A stretch of DNA of 5,586 nucleotides from UBA6921 sp031363085. Its GTDB lineage: Bacteria > Pseudomonadota > Gammaproteobacteria > SG8-11. The notes beneath the pieces were generated by a model. It made no database searches and was not told the DNA's origin. It saw nothing but the letters and a program-made list of their open reading frames with translations. The stretch's first letter is position 1. Each line of letters starts with the position of its first letter. The position numbers and the translations under genes were made by a program. The stretch lies in assembly GCA_031363085.1 (NCBI GenBank), contig JANLTU010000020.1:1-5586 (forward strand). The letters are read 5' to 3'. Positions 4,091 through 5,586 of the stretch are shown one piece after another.

Positions 4091-5386
4091 TTAGAAACTG
4101 TAGCGCAGCTCGGTGAACACCCCGCGATTACGCTTGAGTTGACCGAAGACCGAGTTGTCGGGCCCGCGATAATACTCACCGCCCAGGGTACCCTTGGCAT
4201 GGTCGCTGAACGCGTACGTGATCAGGGGGCGAATGAAAGCATTGGTGTGCTGGAAGTTGACGAACAGCAAAACCTCCGCCTCCAAGGTGTCGTTGAACCA
4301 TTTATTGCTAAGACGTGATGACATGCCCTGGCTGGTGCGGTCCTGCTGATTGGCAAAAATGGCATTTTGCACTGCAACATTCCGCAGCACCGGATCGGCA
4401 CTGGCTTCGGGGTCCTGGAAATTAATAACGCTGCGCCCAACGAATTGCAGGTTGATGTTGAGGCTTTCCAGAAACGTGCGATCGACGCCCAGGACGTAAA
4501 ACAGGTAAGGATTTTTAAGCGTCGGGTCACGACCGGATCGGTCACGCGTGCGGACATAAGCCACTTCGCCGCGCACCCCGTAGCGTCCAAAATTACGCGC
4601 CGCATCGGCGCCGAACACTTCGATCCGGTGGTATTGCAGCGTTAACAGCGGACCGGATACCGTCATTGCGGCGATGCCCAGATCAGGCAGTAGATCGAAC
4701 CCACGGTAGTAGCTGATCGACCCGTCGAAAGCGCCTCCGCTTTTGTCAAGCTTGAGCCCCGCTTCGCTGTTGGCCAGCGTATGCGCGGGCTTGTCGACGC
4801 TGATCGGGCTTGCGGACGACTGCGGAATTTTTGTCGGCTCGAAGAACGGCGTGGTGAAAAACGTAAACATTAACTCGCTGGTCAGCGGCACATCGAGTTT
4901 CAACGCCAACGTACCAAAACGTTGGTCCTCCTCGAACGGCAGCAACACGGTGAAATCGTGCGGCGTCAGGTTGTCGGTGGGATTGATACCGTCGGCCCGC
5001 CCCCAGGCGACAATCTGCTTGCCGATGCGCACGTCGGCATTGGCGAAGTGGGCGGTGACGTAGCCTTCCAAGAATCTGCTGTCGGCACGTCCACCGTGCG
5101 CAACATCAGGATACGTTAGACGCGCTTCGACTTTTCCGTCCAGCCCGCTGCCGAAAACAGGACGCAGCTTGACTTGCGCCGTACCGCCGAAAAAGTTGGT
5201 GGCATCATCGAGTGATTTCGAAGAGCTGAAATAGTCGAAGCGCAGCGCGCCCGCCAAGCCCTGCTCCTGTAAAAATGTCACGCCTTGCTGCGTGAAAGAA
5301 GCAGCGGCCGGCTCGCCATCATCGGCATGTACGATGGCTCCGGTTGCAAGACAAGCCAACATCAAGACGGTGCATGGAATAAACAT
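4091..5386 (-). CDS. Outer-membrane beta-barrel protein, partner of a LolA-like export cassette (DUF1302-like)
   Basis: Encodes 431 residues. Residues 1-21 form a signal peptide (MFIPCTVLMLACLATGAIVHA, then DDGEP). The mature part alternates polar and hydrophobic residues in short strands and ends ELRYSF. The terminal Phe and preceding aromatic pattern are the usual BAM-recognition signal of outer-membrane barrels. A conserved-looking stretch, IGKQIVAWGRADGINPTD (121-138), resembles the segment typical of DUF1302-type barrels that accompany RND/MMPL exporters and LolA-like proteins. The substrate is unknown. The ATG at 5386 lies 7 bp after the stop of the LolA-like gene, and GGGAG at the end of that gene could serve as the ribosome binding site about 10 nt upstream, so the two are probably translationally coupled. 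The TAA stop coincides with the TTA target duplication of the palindromic element (3949-4090), so the reading frame is complete and not disrupted. Confidence 0.85.
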   Translation of the reverse strand: MFIPCTVLMLACLATGAIVHADDGEPAAASFTQQGVTFLQEQGLAGALRFDYFSSSKSLDDATNFFGGTAQVKLRPVFGSGLDGKVEARLTYPDVAHGGRADSRFLEGYVTAHFANADVRIGKQIVAWGRADGINPTDNLTPHDFTVLLPFEEDQRFGTLALKLDVPLTSELMFTFFTTPFFEPTKIPQSSASPISVDKPAHTLANSEAGLKLDKSGGAFDGSISYYRGFDLLPDLGIAAMTVSGPLLTLQYHRIEVFGADAARNFGRYGVRGEVAYVRTRDRSGRDPTLKNPYLFYVLGVDRTFLESLNINLQFVGRSVINFQDPEASADPVLRNVAVQNAIFANQQDRTSQGMSSRLSNKWFNDTLEAEVLLFVNFQHTNAFIRPLITYAFSDHAKGTLGGEYYRGPDNSVFGQLKRNRGVFTELRYSF

Positions 5387-5393
5387 CCTGTTG

Positions 5394-5586
5394 TTACTCC
5401 CGCTCCACGGTGCGGGTGGTAAAGAAGTCGTCCGGCACCGGATGACCGACTTCGGCGTGGGTGAATGTGAAGGTGGTCTTGTGGCCGGTCTGGTGATTCA
5501 ACATCTCGCGATGCTGCGCGATCCAACGTTGGTTTTCCGGCTCCATCAGCTTATGGCCGGACACCGTTTGGGTCTTCAGCGGCCGC
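5394..5586 (-). CDS. LolA-like outer-membrane lipoprotein-sorting protein (C-terminus only, cut by window edge)
   Basis: The last 63 complete codons lie in the window; the 5' part is missing. Features are LKTQTVSGHKLMEPENQRW, then REMLNHQTGHKTTFTF, then AEVGHPVPDDFFTTRTVERE at the C-terminus. The pattern of an N.QTGH-type turn, beta strands and a final DDFFT.R..ER is what is remembered for the periplasmic LolA-like 'outer membrane lipoprotein-sorting' family (PF17131). These proteins commonly sit between an RND/MMPL inner-membrane exporter and an outer-membrane barrel. The stop TAA is 7 bp from the start of the barrel gene (4091-5386), supporting an operon. Assignment rests on the C-terminal pattern and context, so it is fairly but not fully secure. 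Confidence 0.72.
   Translation of the reverse strand, partial: RPLKTQTVSGHKLMEPENQRWIAQHREMLNHQTGHKTTFTFTHAEVGHPVPDDFFTTRTVERE

Noticed and set aside
5579..5586. GCGGCCGC at the extreme end of the window, possibly a cloning site
   Set aside because: The bases read in frame with the LolA-like protein (Arg-Pro-Leu follows), so they can be native. A clone boundary cannot be shown from one site.

Overview
The window looks like the chromosome of a sulfur-oxidising proteobacterium, most likely a betaproteobacterium. This rests on the moderately high GC content, the soxX-soxY pair for periplasmic thiosulfate oxidation, Proteobacteria-type MoaC, MoaD and RIO1 sequences, and several outer-membrane or exported proteins. 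The taxon is inferred from protein character, not from any search.

Layout, left to right. (1) Positions 1-523, minus strand: the N-terminus of soxY (cut by the window edge), preceded in transcription order by complete soxX, a monohaem cytochrome c. (2) 584-1372: molybdenum cofactor genes arranged divergently, moaC on minus and moaD on plus. They share a 69-bp intergenic region with a 12-bp perfect palindrome, a TATACT-like -10 and a dyad that abuts the moaD start codon. moaC runs toward soxX with a 60-bp gap. (3) 1379-1413: a strong hairpin between convergent moaD and the next gene. (4) 1423-3844, all minus: in transcription order, a RIO1-family protein kinase, an AraC-family regulator with an N-terminal cupin-like sensor, and a secreted PEBP (YbhB/YbcL-like) protein. 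(5) 3949-4090: a 142-bp, non-coding, almost fully self-complementary mobile element (MITE-like) with 24-bp terminal inverted repeats, flanked by TTA on both sides. (6) 4091-5586, minus: a 431-residue outer-membrane beta-barrel preceded 7 bp upstream by the C-terminus of a LolA-like outer-membrane lipoprotein-sorting protein (cut by the window edge). This looks like the tail of an RND/MMPL-type export cassette.

How the genes may work together: Sox carrier and cytochrome genes sit beside Moco biosynthesis, which fits because the SoxCD sulfane dehydrogenase needs a molybdenum cofactor. SoxCD itself is not in the window, so this link is inferred. The kinase, regulator and PEBP genes are collinear and may form one transcription unit or a regulator-target set. 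The most notable structural feature is the palindromic element. Its duplicated TTA target is exactly the TAA stop codon of the beta-barrel gene, so the insertion leaves the protein, including its C-terminal Phe, intact while attaching a long hairpin directly to the 3' end of its coding sequence.

No tRNA, rRNA, CRISPR array, transposase or phage gene is visible. No gene-free stretch exceeds 300 bases; the longest (3845-4090, 246 bp) is mostly the palindromic element.
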